Below, piece after piece: positions 9,950-18,875 of a stretch of 23,068 bases of DNA. Below the pieces are notes generated by a model. That model was given only the letters and a program-made list of their open reading frames with translations. It searched no databases and had not been told where the DNA came from. Positions within the stretch are counted from its first letter, which is position 1. Each line of letters begins with the position of its first letter. Position numbers and translations under genes: made by a program. Source of the stretch: Saprolegnia diclina VS20 (Eukaryota; Oomycota; Saprolegniomycetes; Saprolegniales; Saprolegniaceae); assembly GCF_000281045.1 (NCBI RefSeq), contig NW_008246070.1:962512-985579 (forward strand), given 5' to 3'.

Positions 9950-9958
9950 CCCTAACCC
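9950..9958 (+). other. CCCTAACCC motif directly after the tepsin-like stop codon
   Basis: Three bases separate the TAG at 9944-9946 from CCCTAACCC. The motif matches one and a half units of a CCCTAA telomere-type repeat and reads in the same sense as the transcript. Confidence 0.35.
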
Positions 9959-10251
9959 TTTCCGACAACAGCGTCGTCTACTATGTTTTCCAGTACTTTT
10001 CAAAACACAACTTTGCCATGTGTGTCGACTGCACCAAGTGCACAGCTCCGGTCGTTCGGTGCGCCGGTTCGTGACACCGCCTCCGTCACTACGTTCTCTC
10101 CAAGACCGCAGACTCTACGGTGCTCCGACTCGCGACGCTGTAATCAAGAAGATGTATCTCCTTGCAGTACAGTAGCTAACAGAGCGCGTCGCCAAGCGCA
10201 TTCAGGAATCTATATCGTCCACACGTGACCCGCCGCCAGCGCCGATCACCA

Positions 10252-10271
10252 GGGGTAGGGTAGGGTTGGGG
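10252..10271 (-). other. C-rich telomere-like tract downstream of the large membrane protein stop
   Basis: On the minus strand the tract reads CCCCAACCCTACCCTACCCC, beginning 53 bases after the stop codon at 10325-10327. It is the longest of the three C-rich tracts found downstream of genes in this window. Confidence 0.4.
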
Positions 10272-10324
10272 ATTTGAAAAAAATAAACAACAAAGCATTT
10301 AAAGTTATCTCAGGTGAGGGTATC

Positions 10325-13300
10325 CTAGGTGTCTGCAAGCGGCAAGGGCAGTGCACGCGCGCGGTGGTCGGTGCAGGTCGGTGGTGGAAGCACGTGGAGG
10401 CGCCACTTTTTAATATCGAGCACATAGAGCGCGTCGCGATAGCGCACACTGAGGAGGCCCGCGATCGTGGCCGACGCCGAGTCGAGGTAGTAGATGTCGC
10501 CTTCGAGCCATTGGGCGGCGTTAAAGTGGTAGTGGGCCGACGCATAGAGCAGCTGCGACTGGATCGATGGCGGTGGCACCTCCCGACACCGCATACGCTG
10601 GAGCAGATACGTGCCAAGAATGAGGCCATTCGTGACCCCAAAGAGCCCGAAAAACCGCGCTGCACTGCCGATCGCGACGACACCGCTTTCGCACACGAGC
10701 TGCGCGTCGACGGCGGGTACGTCGCAGCGGCGGTCGATCGCAGCGGCGTGCGTCACGGGCGATACGAGGCTCCATACCGCGACGCTCGCCCACACGAGGA
10801 GGCTGCTCGGACCAGCATACAGTGGCGTGTACTCGCGCGTGTAGAGCGACGCTAGGTCGTTGAGGAGGAAGACGACCCACGTGGCTTCGCCGCCAGCCAT
10901 GATCGTCGCGGGCCAGCTCGGCTGCAAAGCGCGAAAAAAGTAGAACCCGAGATGATCACTCTCAACGTCGAGCCGCGCCGTCGAGAGGAGGCAGAGCGCC
11001 GAGACGCTGCGCAAGAGCAGCAGCGGCCGGCCGATCCAGACAAGACCGGTGACGCGGTTGATGGCAAAGAGGTTGAAGCCGTGGACGCAGCCGCGGCTCC
11101 AGAGCACATGCCCGCCCGTGAGAAGCGCCACGAGCACGAGGACGCTGGTGACGTACAAGAGGACGTAGCGCGCGTATTTTGCAACGTTTGTGGGCACTTC
11201 GAGCGCGTTGACGGGCCCGACAAGCACGGGATTCCCGGCCGAGAGCGTGACGATTCGGCCGTGGCTGCCCTCAAACGACACGACTTCGCGTACGCCACGC
11301 AGCCATTCGAGGAGGTAGAGGAACCCAAACACGTGGAAGGAAGGGTCGTGCTCTGGAAACAGCGGGGATTGCTGGAGCAGGATCGAAGAGCTATTGGCGT
11401 CTTGCATGTACTGGACGAGGCGCAATTGCTGCACCGTGTCGTCATCGTAGACCGCGGTGACCAAGGACTGGAGTGTCTCGTTGTGTGGCAGTAGTAGCAC
11501 TTGTAGCAGCTGCGTAGTCGAGACAAGGAGGCTCAAACACGCAGACGATGACCCCCACATATGGTCGCACGCGGCCGTCGCGTTGAGTTTGTCGGTGGAG
11601 ACCAGCGATTGCGTCGCGCTTATCGCATCAAAGACGATCGAGTCTTGGTTGTTGCTCGAACAGACACCGGCGTTGGAGAAGAACTGCAGCACGAACGTCG
11701 CCGATGTGCTCTGCCTTTGGCACATGAGGTCGCCGCCGACAGACTCCAAAGTCGCCCACTCGGTCGGTCGCGGGAAGAGCGAGACCGACGGGGCAATCTG
11801 AGCAAATGCGGTACGTGCGTCAACGCTGGCGGTGGCGAGGCTCGTCACGATGGCTGCTCGAACCTCCACATACCACGTTTGCAGCGCGATTGGAAAGGCG
11901 ACTCGGCGCAAATCAATGGTGCCAAAGGGCCCCACCGCGGCTTCCAGGGCTGCCAGCGCCGGGTCGAGTGGCGCCACGAGCGTCAAATTGCGCGTGAGCA
12001 CGGACGCGATGGTTGTGTTGCCAAAGGCAAACATCGCACTCTCTCGTAGAAGACTCGAGCCTCCAATGCCCGAGACGTTGGCCGTCACCGCCCAGAGGTA
12101 GCTCGCGAGCGGCCACTGCATTTTGAAGGACGTTTGCTTGGCCGTGTGGAGGGACGCGTTCGACGCACGCAGCGAGATGGCATAGCGCGAGTTCAGCGCC
12201 GTTGCGATCGCAAACGATTCAAACACACCGAGTTGCTTGTAGTTTTGCCACTGAGTCTCGTACGCTCGAACGCCGTGCTGGCGCCAATAGCTCACTTCAC
12301 CGTCGATTGAAAGGCGCGGTGCGCCGAGCGTTGCGAGCCAGTCGCGACCGGATGCACTCGTCAAAAGGTGCGCTTCGATCCCGATGACAAAGCCGGGATA
12401 CCACCACGCGTGCGAGAAGGCCACATTGCGCAGTAGCGGCTCGAAGTAGACAGCGCCATTCGAGGCATTGCACTGCGCCTGGCGCGTCGACGAGACGGCC
12501 ATGGTCCACGACCGGCTGAGGTCAAGAAAGCAGTAGCTTGTTGCGATCCACGGCGCGTCACTGCTCTCCATGTGGCGAAGACCCCGCACGACAGCCGGCA
12601 GGCTGTTGACTTCGCTTTGGAGCATGCTGGCGTACAAGTTGGAGACTACGGTTGTTGTATCCGTGAGGTTGTAGCGGTTGGCGTTGTCGCGGTATCGACT
12701 CTCCGTGAGGTCGACGCCCGCGACCGAATTGGTCACTTGAAGCTGTTGGACAAACCAGTTTGCGAGCAGCGTCTGGTGCCCCGTCGCGTTGAAGCCCGCC
12801 CACCAGAGATCGTTGGCGAGCGCGGTCTCGGAGACGTAAATGTAGCTGCAGCTGCCGACGACGGAAAACACAACGTAGAGGAACCCAGCACTGGCTTTGA
12901 GCACAAGGCGATGTGGCACCTTGAGTGGAAGATGCCGGGTCGTCAGCTTCGTCTGCAATCGCGGCCCAGCATGGAAGCCAACGCGGAGCCAGAGACTCAT
13001 GTCGACAAAGCCGCGCCGAAGCGGAAGCAGTCCCGACATGATCGCACCCACAGGATCCAAGTGCCCGGCGGTACCATGAACGAACGCATCGGCGGACGCA
13101 GCCACGAGCGGACCAGGCTCGCTCCGAGGGTCGTCATTGGTCGTATGCATCCACAGCGCCGGCAAGAGCACGGCGAGGACGTTGGCTGCCAAGAGGTCAT
13201 AGAAGCGGGTCGCGCTTCCCACTTCGATGCGGCCACCGGTGCATGTGGCCGACAAGCCGAGTTCCAAAATATCGCACTTCTGGGCAATGTGCAAAGTGGC

Positions 13301-15466
13301 TTGAAACGGAGCCAAGACGTCCCAGAAGACGAGGAGCAGCCACGCCGCGAGGCTGCTGAGGGGCGCATACGTCGGCGCCGCCCGCTTTGTCAATGGCAAG
13401 AGAACGTCGACGAGCACATAGGTGGCCCACGTTGCCTCGCCCGACAAGACCATGGTCTCGAGCACCGAGCGCGGGGTAAAGACAAAGCGGGAGACGCCCG
13501 CGCGCGTTTCAAACGTCATTGGCGACGTACTCAATATCGCAAGCGCGGTGGCGCTGCGCAGAAGCAACATCGGGCGGCCGATCCAGACCAGACCCGCCAC
13601 GCGGTTGAAGTGCAGGAGCTGGCGCGGCCGCTTGGATTTCGTTGATGCCAGTAGCACGGCAAGTGCAAGGACCGAGAGGACGCTTGTCACATAGAGAAGG
13701 ACGTACCAGACGTACAACGCTACGTGCTGGGGAAGCTCGAGGGGATTCGCTGCCAGCGGCGTCGGCGGCACCGATGGCGACAAGAGCGCAAACGACCCGT
13801 TGTCACTGTCGTACTGATAGCCTTCTCGGTCGCCTCGCATCCAATCGAAGAGGGCTAGGTACCCAAAGAATCGCCAGGGGCCGGACTCTACCCAAGGCTG
13901 TGTCAAGAAGCGGACGTCGGACCCATTCCACGCAAACTGCACCAGCGTCAAATGAAGGCGCTGGATCGCGTTGTCGGTTGCCGTGGTATTGGCAAACGCT
14001 GTGGGGAGGCCCGAGGTGTCCAGCCAGGACGCGACGTTCGTCAGCACCGAGAGGCATATATCGCGACTCGCAGCGCCGTCACAGTGAGCGCAGATACCAT
14101 TCGCGTCAGCAGTCGGTCCAAACATCACCGAGGCAAAGAGCAAGGCGTCAGCGCCCAAGACCATGGAAAATGGTGTCGGCGCAGAGCACGAGTCGTACAA
14201 GCCCAGTTGGTCTTGCGCAAAGGGCAGTGGAGCATTACCAAGGCACATGGGGTTGCCACCAAAGTAGGAGAGCCCGGGTGCCCGCCACGGGGTTGGCAGC
14301 AGCGACACGCGTGGAGAAGGCCACTCGGCAAATGAGGCTGCGAGCGATGTGTTGTGGACAATACGTCCTACCCAATTTGCCATGTACTGCGCCAAACACT
14401 CTGCAAGTGCCTTTGGCTTGGGAAGAAGCGTGATATCTATGCTGCCAAAGGGCCCCATGTACGAGCGAATGGCCACTTGCAGTGGTGTGTCATTCGCGAT
14501 ACCGTACTCGACGGTTTCCCAGTGCAATTTGACGTCGTCGGAATAGGCGCTCGCTCCACGCACGAGGCTGCAGTTGATGGCGAGGCACTCCCAGAGGTCG
14601 TTCCAGATGCCGTTGTACGAGTTGGTCATTGTCCAGAGCGCCAAGCCGCGAAAGTGCCTCGCCACTTGGTGGATCGTCACAACTTGGACAATGCCGAGGG
14701 CATTGACGACCTCGATCGTCTCGGTGAGCCCGACCTCGTAGTAGTTGTTGACTTGGGTCTGCCAGTAGGTCAAGCCATGTGATTGCCACAAGGCGACTTC
14801 GTCCTTCGGCGACAAAAGAGGGCGCGCCCAGAGCGACTGCCACCAGGCATTCTCCGACGTGTTGAGCGCTGCAAAGATCGCAACATCGAGCGCCGTAGCA
14901 TACGCGCCGTCAAGCACGTCGCGTGGCACGGCGTTGCGCCACAGCGGCTCCCAGTAGACCGCGGCGTTGCTCTTGTACTTGGAATCGCACCGTTCTTGGC
15001 GTGCCATCGTTGTCGAGACAGCGTAAATCCGAGCCAAGTCGACGTAGCAGTACTGCGAGTACATGCGCAGCATCCAATCAAAGCGCGTCGCGCGAAGGAC
15101 AGGCAGCGCCGTCTCGAGCGACAGCGGCGAATAGAGCACGGTGCGCGCGAGTGACACCGTCGTGTCGATAAACGTGGGTGCAGCGTCGTAGGATTTGCGC
15201 ACACTCAAAGTCGGATCAAAGAGCGAGCTCGATGCCGTGCTGCTCTGCTGCAAGAGGCGCTGAAAGAGGTCCCCGAGGAACGTCTGCGCGCCCGACGTCG
15301 AAAAGCCGGCCCACAAAAGGTCGTTGGCGAGACTCGGACGCACAAGCAGGAGATAGTACCAACCGCTGAGCGCCGTCAGTAGCACATAGCCGCAGTAGAG
15401 AACCCACGACGTCCGCGATGCTGCCTCCGATGGCACGAACGCGACCGGTGGCGCGGGGGCAATCAT
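10325..15466 (-). CDS. Giant internally duplicated membrane protein, oomycete-type, unknown function
   Basis: One uninterrupted frame of 1713 residues from the ATG at 15466. It consists of two copies of a unit spaced about 840 residues apart. Each unit has a hydrophobic span (about 20-42; about 855-880), the motif ANDLLWAGF/ANDLWWAGF, a large probably extracytoplasmic domain of about 530 residues rich in Trp, Tyr and N-glycosylation sequons, and a cluster of about five membrane spans (about 575-770; about 1425-1625). Each cluster opens with YVLLYVTSVL and then RVAGLVWIGRPMLLLRS or RVTGLVWIGRPLLLLRS. Paired segments inside the ectodomains include CYVDLARIY versus CFLDLSRSW and AVYWEPLWRN versus AVYFEPLLRN, with conserved cysteines nearby. 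I do not recognise a named family; it resembles uncharacterised multigene membrane proteins of oomycetes. A surface, cell-wall or transport role is speculation. The gene is the only long intronless unit here besides the transporter. Confidence 0.85.
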   Translation of the reverse strand: MIAPAPPVAFVPSEAASRTSWVLYCGYVLLTALSGWYYLLLVRPSLANDLLWAGFSTSGAQTFLGDLFQRLLQQSSTASSSLFDPTLSVRKSYDAAPTFIDTTVSLARTVLYSPLSLETALPVLRATRFDWMLRMYSQYCYVDLARIYAVSTTMARQERCDSKYKSNAAVYWEPLWRNAVPRDVLDGAYATALDVAIFAALNTSENAWWQSLWARPLLSPKDEVALWQSHGLTYWQTQVNNYYEVGLTETIEVVNALGIVQVVTIHQVARHFRGLALWTMTNSYNGIWNDLWECLAINCSLVRGASAYSDDVKLHWETVEYGIANDTPLQVAIRSYMGPFGSIDITLLPKPKALAECLAQYMANWVGRIVHNTSLAASFAEWPSPRVSLLPTPWRAPGLSYFGGNPMCLGNAPLPFAQDQLGLYDSCSAPTPFSMVLGADALLFASVMFGPTADANGICAHCDGAASRDICLSVLTNVASWLDTSGLPTAFANTTATDNAIQRLHLTLVQFAWNGSDVRFLTQPWVESGPWRFFGYLALFDWMRGDREGYQYDSDNGSFALLSPSVPPTPLAANPLELPQHVALYVWYVLLYVTSVLSVLALAVLLASTKSKRPRQLLHFNRVAGLVWIGRPMLLLRSATALAILSTSPMTFETRAGVSRFVFTPRSVLETMVLSGEATWATYVLVDVLLPLTKRAAPTYAPLSSLAAWLLLVFWDVLAPFQATLHIAQKCDILELGLSATCTGGRIEVGSATRFYDLLAANVLAVLLPALWMHTTNDDPRSEPGPLVAASADAFVHGTAGHLDPVGAIMSGLLPLRRGFVDMSLWLRVGFHAGPRLQTKLTTRHLPLKVPHRLVLKASAGFLYVVFSVVGSCSYIYVSETALANDLWWAGFNATGHQTLLANWFVQQLQVTNSVAGVDLTESRYRDNANRYNLTDTTTVVSNLYASMLQSEVNSLPAVVRGLRHMESSDAPWIATSYCFLDLSRSWTMAVSSTRQAQCNASNGAVYFEPLLRNVAFSHAWWYPGFVIGIEAHLLTSASGRDWLATLGAPRLSIDGEVSYWRQHGVRAYETQWQNYKQLGVFESFAIATALNSRYAISLRASNASLHTAKQTSFKMQWPLASYLWAVTANVSGIGGSSLLRESAMFAFGNTTIASVLTRNLTLVAPLDPALAALEAAVGPFGTIDLRRVAFPIALQTWYVEVRAAIVTSLATASVDARTAFAQIAPSVSLFPRPTEWATLESVGGDLMCQRQSTSATFVLQFFSNAGVCSSNNQDSIVFDAISATQSLVSTDKLNATAACDHMWGSSSACLSLLVSTTQLLQVLLLPHNETLQSLVTAVYDDDTVQQLRLVQYMQDANSSSILLQQSPLFPEHDPSFHVFGFLYLLEWLRGVREVVSFEGSHGRIVTLSAGNPVLVGPVNALEVPTNVAKYARYVLLYVTSVLVLVALLTGGHVLWSRGCVHGFNLFAINRVTGLVWIGRPLLLLRSVSALCLLSTARLDVESDHLGFYFFRALQPSWPATIMAGGEATWVVFLLNDLASLYTREYTPLYAGPSSLLVWASVAVWSLVSPVTHAAAIDRRCDVPAVDAQLVCESGVVAIGSAARFFGLFGVTNGLILGTYLLQRMRCREVPPPSIQSQLLYASAHYHFNAAQWLEGDIYYLDSASATIAGLLSVRYRDALYVLDIKKWRLHVLPPPTCTDHRARALPLPLADT

Positions 15467-15525
15467 TCGGCAAACACAGATATGAAACGCGGCCGGTTGA
15501 AACGCTTTGCGCGCCGAGCCCAGTT

Positions 15526-15530
15526 ATTGG
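15526..15530 (-). promoter_or_regulatory. CCAAT box upstream of the large membrane protein gene
   Basis: CCAAT on the minus strand, 59 bases upstream of the ATG at 15466. The position suits an NF-Y type site, but a five-base match is weak evidence alone. Confidence 0.2.
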
Positions 15531-16939
15531 CCCTCCAACAATGTCCGAGTCGCTTGTTTCATGGTAGGACTGCTTGTGCGGCTATGCGCGCGGTCGATGC
15601 TGCTACCTCTCGATGGAAAAGGGAAAAGCAAGCTAGAAGAATGAGCAAGCGATCCACGGACATCACCATCGCGCACCCGTCCGCACCTTTGCATTGAATC
15701 CGAGACATGCGATCCTTGCACAGTGATAGTACACGGCTGATGACGATGGCTGCGACTTCAACATCCCGTCTTTGCACCTAGTGGCTGCGACCAGCGCAAT
15801 CGGCGACCGCGCGGTCGACGCACAAACGTCAGACGCCGCAGCGAGCAAAAAAGAAGGGCGCACCCATTGGTGCGGGTTTCTATTTCGCAAGCACATCCTT
15901 CCAGAGCGTTGGACGACCCTTCACAAAAGCAACGACCAGCAAATAATCCATTGAAGACGTAGAAGAAGCCGCGATGAGAGTGGCACGCTGTCGCCCACAT
16001 GTGTGCCCGTGGGCATGTTTGAGCTGAGCGCGAGGTAGCCGCGTCGTCGTCAAGCTTCCGCGGTGCTGATAACGCCAAAAGACATCACGTCAGAGGTCAA
16101 AAGCAAGTCGATACGTCATGGCTTCTCCCAGGTGCTACGAACACAGAGCATCGCTGTCCACCGTACAAACCAGCTGTTTTCCGTCGACAGCCAAAACGTG
16201 CACCTCTGGCACCGCATGGTGTGGCCTGTCTGAGGCCTTTGACGTGTTCACGCTACGAAAAAGAGTTGAACACCGGAGGATGCCACGTCCCTGGGATATC
16301 AGGTCTCTTGCACCGCTGGGATTGAAGCCACACTTGCTGGCTCAAGTCCACCTGGCGATGTTTGCTACTGCTACGTTGTTGAGACGCCGACGCACGAACG
16401 GGTAAGGAACTGCGACGTCGCCCTATCGGGTGCGGCCTAGCATAATCCACGACGAACGGATGATGCTACCGCACCCAAAGGCATAAGCTTTGGGGCGCAG
16501 AGTCCCAATTCCGACGACCGACCTTCAAGGTGGTCAAACCCATGCGGCCAGGTGCGACGGCAAACTTCAATGAGCGCTCACGTGCTGGTCTTGGCGCAAA
16601 CGTTATCAAATTTGTCGTCTGCCACTGGCCCCAGGCACTGCCGCGCGTCCCATAGGTCTCGCTTCTAACGACTCGAGCGCCAAGTCAGCGTAGGTTCCCA
16701 CTCTAGCCTTCTGCGCAAGTACCAAGTGAACATCCTCGAGTTTCTGAGGAGTTGAACTAGCCTGTTCCGCGGGTAGCAAACAGTGGAAGGGTGTCTATTT
16801 CCAGTGGCTGGTTTCTGTTTAGTCCACTTACAATCCTAGCATCTCTGCAAAGGGCTTGATGTGTCGTGTCACCGCACGCGAGCTTCAACTTGAACCTTGG
16901 CAGCAAGGGGCTGTCGTGGTTCTTGAGGGCAGTCCTCTC

Positions 16940-16958
16940 TCGTACTTTCCATTTTGCC
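16940..16958 (+). promoter_or_regulatory. Candidate Inr+FPR core promoter of the transporter gene
   Basis: TCGTACTTTCCATTTTGCC matches the oomycete initiator plus flanking promoter region well, including an intact CATTTTGCC half. It ends 15 bases before the ATG at 16974. The short leader is typical for oomycete genes and supports that start over the open frame that continues upstream to 16866. Confidence 0.5.
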
Positions 16959-16973
16959 TCACCTCCAGCAACC

Positions 16974-18437
16974 ATGGGTCTCGAAGACGGCAAAGACTAC
17001 GAAGCGGTCGCCACTCCCATCGACAAGGGCCTTGACGACGAGCCCTCTGTCGACAAGCCCGTCCAAGGCTGCTCCATCCCGTTCATGCTCATCCTTTGCG
17101 CGCCCAAGATGGCCATGAACATGGCCTGGGCCGCACAATGGGCCGCCCTCGGCCCGCTCCTCCAGATCCTCCTCTCGTCGTCGTGGGTCCAGGTCGTCCA
17201 ACTTGTCGGGCCCACGACCGGTCTCCTCGTTGCACCGACGGTCGGCGTCCTCTCGGATGCGAGCACGTCCAAGTACGGTCGTCGCCGCCCGTACATTTTC
17301 TGGGGTGCGATCACGAGCGCGCTCTGCTGGCTCGTCATGATGCACACGGTCGACATTGGCGAGGCGCTCGGTGACACCAACACGACCATGATCAACAAGT
17401 ACGTCGCCGACAAGACCGAGGACCTCATCGACCGCAAGTGGACGACGTTCTTCACGGTCATTTGCTACATTTGGATGGACATTACGTGCAACTTGACCCA
17501 AGTGCCTGTCAACCTCATCATGGCCGACTTTGCCGGCGACCGCCAGGTCACGGCTGCCTCGATCGGCGGCGCCTACTCGATTGCCGGCTCCTTCGCAGTC
17601 TCGGGCTACATCCTCTTCTTTGGCGCGGCGCACAAGACGATCAAATCGTTCATGACGATGCTCATCGTGATCATGCTCGTGACGACGATGGCGGTTGTGA
17701 TCTTTGTCAAGGAGACGCCGCACGTGCCGGTCGTGGCTCGCAAGAAGGGCACCGAGATCAAGGCGGCGTTCGTGGCCGTCTGGACTGGTATTCGCTTGCT
17801 GCCGTACACGCTTGCTGTCTACGCGATCTGCTTTGTGCTCATGCAGTACGGCTACACGGCCTACAACGGCGCGAAGGGCCAGTTCTTTGGCCTCGTCGTC
17901 AAGAACGGTATCTCGACCGGTGCGGACAAGTGCGGCGACGAGTGCAACCAGCGCCAGATCGACTTCAACGACGGTGTCCAGATTGCAAGTGGCACGACCG
18001 ACACCGTCTACAACTGCGGCAGTCTTCTCTGGCTCGCGGTGCTGCCGTACCTCGTGCGCAAGTTTGGTGCCAAGAACGTCATCACGTACGGCACGGTGCC
18101 GCAAGTGCTCTTGATTCTCATGGCCTTCTGCAAGAACATTCCCGTTGACATTATCATTGTCATTCTCTGCGGGATCACGCAAAACACGATCAACACGCTG
18201 CAGATCCCGACGATTATGCACATTGTCGGGCACGAAGCCGAAAACAACCTCGGTCTCTTTGCCGGCGCGTTCAATTCGGCCAACTGCCTCGGCCAATTCC
18301 TCAACTTTGCGTTCTCAAGTCTCCTTGTCAAGTCGGACATGGGCTATGCCCTCCCAGTGCTTGTCGGTGGTATCCTTACCTTCCTCGCGCTCGTCATTGC
18401 CTTCTTCAAGCTCGACCTCAAGATGAACACGATGTAA
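16974..18437 (+). CDS. SLC45/sucrose-transporter-type MFS (GPH) symporter
   Basis: Predicted proton-coupled sugar or glycoside carrier of the plasma or an internal membrane. One exon of 487 residues with about 12 hydrophobic spans. The loop between spans 2 and 3 reads GVLSDASTSKYGRRRPYIFWG (shown here in part: SKYGRRRPYIFWG, about 100-112), close to the SD-x-C-x-SRFGRRRPFI hallmark of plant sucrose transporters and animal SLC45 proteins. NLTQVPVNLIMADF (about 172-186) and AYSIAGSFAVSGYI follow in span 4-5 territory, and NCGSLLWL in the C-terminal half. An extracellular loop (about 310-345) has the pair CGDEC. The start has a good context (GCAACCATGG) and lies just behind a promoter-like element. 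Substrate cannot be read from sequence; sucrose or maltose are family precedents only. Confidence 0.88.
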   Translation: MGLEDGKDYEAVATPIDKGLDDEPSVDKPVQGCSIPFMLILCAPKMAMNMAWAAQWAALGPLLQILLSSSWVQVVQLVGPTTGLLVAPTVGVLSDASTSKYGRRRPYIFWGAITSALCWLVMMHTVDIGEALGDTNTTMINKYVADKTEDLIDRKWTTFFTVICYIWMDITCNLTQVPVNLIMADFAGDRQVTAASIGGAYSIAGSFAVSGYILFFGAAHKTIKSFMTMLIVIMLVTTMAVVIFVKETPHVPVVARKKGTEIKAAFVAVWTGIRLLPYTLAVYAICFVLMQYGYTAYNGAKGQFFGLVVKNGISTGADKCGDECNQRQIDFNDGVQIASGTTDTVYNCGSLLWLAVLPYLVRKFGAKNVITYGTVPQVLLILMAFCKNIPVDIIIVILCGITQNTINTLQIPTIMHIVGHEAENNLGLFAGAFNSANCLGQFLNFAFSSLLVKSDMGYALPVLVGGILTFLALVIAFFKLDLKMNTM

Positions 18438-18875
18438 TCGTCACCTGCTGTCCTCTGTCTCTATCAACACGTAGCGTTTTGTACTTATGCGGGGTCCTTT
18501 CATTGTGATGTCAGTACTGGCAGGTGTCAACAGAGCACAGTTTGTACACTGTCTCGCATCGAAACGTCGAATCGTCTATATATTCAACTTCTGTTTGCAT
18601 ACACTGTGTCGTCCACCATACGCTGTTTTTTCATGGGACCACCGCGTTTGCGATGGGAGTCGGTGGGGTTGGCGTCTTGCTATTCGGTACCGGTCCACAG
18701 GTCAGCAGTACCTTCAGCATGGCCAAAGATATGCTCTAGGATTCGCCATGACCCCGGTCGCCTCCAGTGCATTCTACTTCGCCATATGCGCGTAGGCAAC
18801 GACCCATGTTCATCCAGACCCCAAGACCAGAAACGGATGACCGTGTTGCCTATTTTTGGTGTGCACTGTCTACTC
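18438..18875. other. Intergenic region between the transporter and the LRR-LNR gene
   Basis: No certain gene. Two adjoining plus-strand frames around 18635-18795 encode hydrophobic, protein-like stretches (AMGVGGVGVLLFGTGPQVS, then GFAMTPVASSAFYFAICA). They could be a missed 5' exon of the next gene or a remnant of a membrane protein, but no in-frame splice to the next gene is convincing. Confidence 0.35.

Larger units (their letters stand above)
9947..10324. other. Convergent intergenic region between the tepsin-like gene and the large membrane protein gene
   Basis: No gene is seen. It contains C-rich motifs just downstream of both stop codons (9950-9958 and 10252-10271) and an A-rich run (TTGAAAAAAATAAACAAC, 10274-10291) in between the second motif and the minus-strand stop. 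Short open frames at about 9983-10228 have no recognisable content. Confidence 0.5.
15467..16973. other. Long divergent intergenic region, no recognised gene
   Basis: About 1.5 kb between two divergent start codons. It must hold the promoters of the large membrane protein gene and the transporter gene. Base composition is more even than in the coding regions and open frames are short and stop-rich. A 23-codon minus-strand frame at 15880-15951 and a 95-codon plus-strand frame at 16118-16405 are the most orderly, but neither is recognisable. Confidence 0.5.

Noticed and set aside
12572-13645. A 357-codon plus-strand frame inside the large membrane protein gene
   Set aside because: Antisense shadow of a biased coding sequence; composition is Arg/Glu/Gln rich without domain pattern.
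15880-15951. A 23-codon minus-strand frame (MDYLLVVAFVKGRPTLWKDV...)
   Set aside because: It looks protein-like and has a start and stop, but is too short, has no recognisable family and no support from neighbouring frames.
16118-16405. A 95-codon plus-strand frame in the divergent intergenic region
   Set aside because: No recognisable domain, mixed composition and no splice partners.
16959-18296. A 445-codon open frame antisense to the transporter gene
   Set aside because: It is the mirror of a G/C-ending codon pattern. Its product is highly charged with no domain, while the plus-strand frame has transporter motifs over its whole length.
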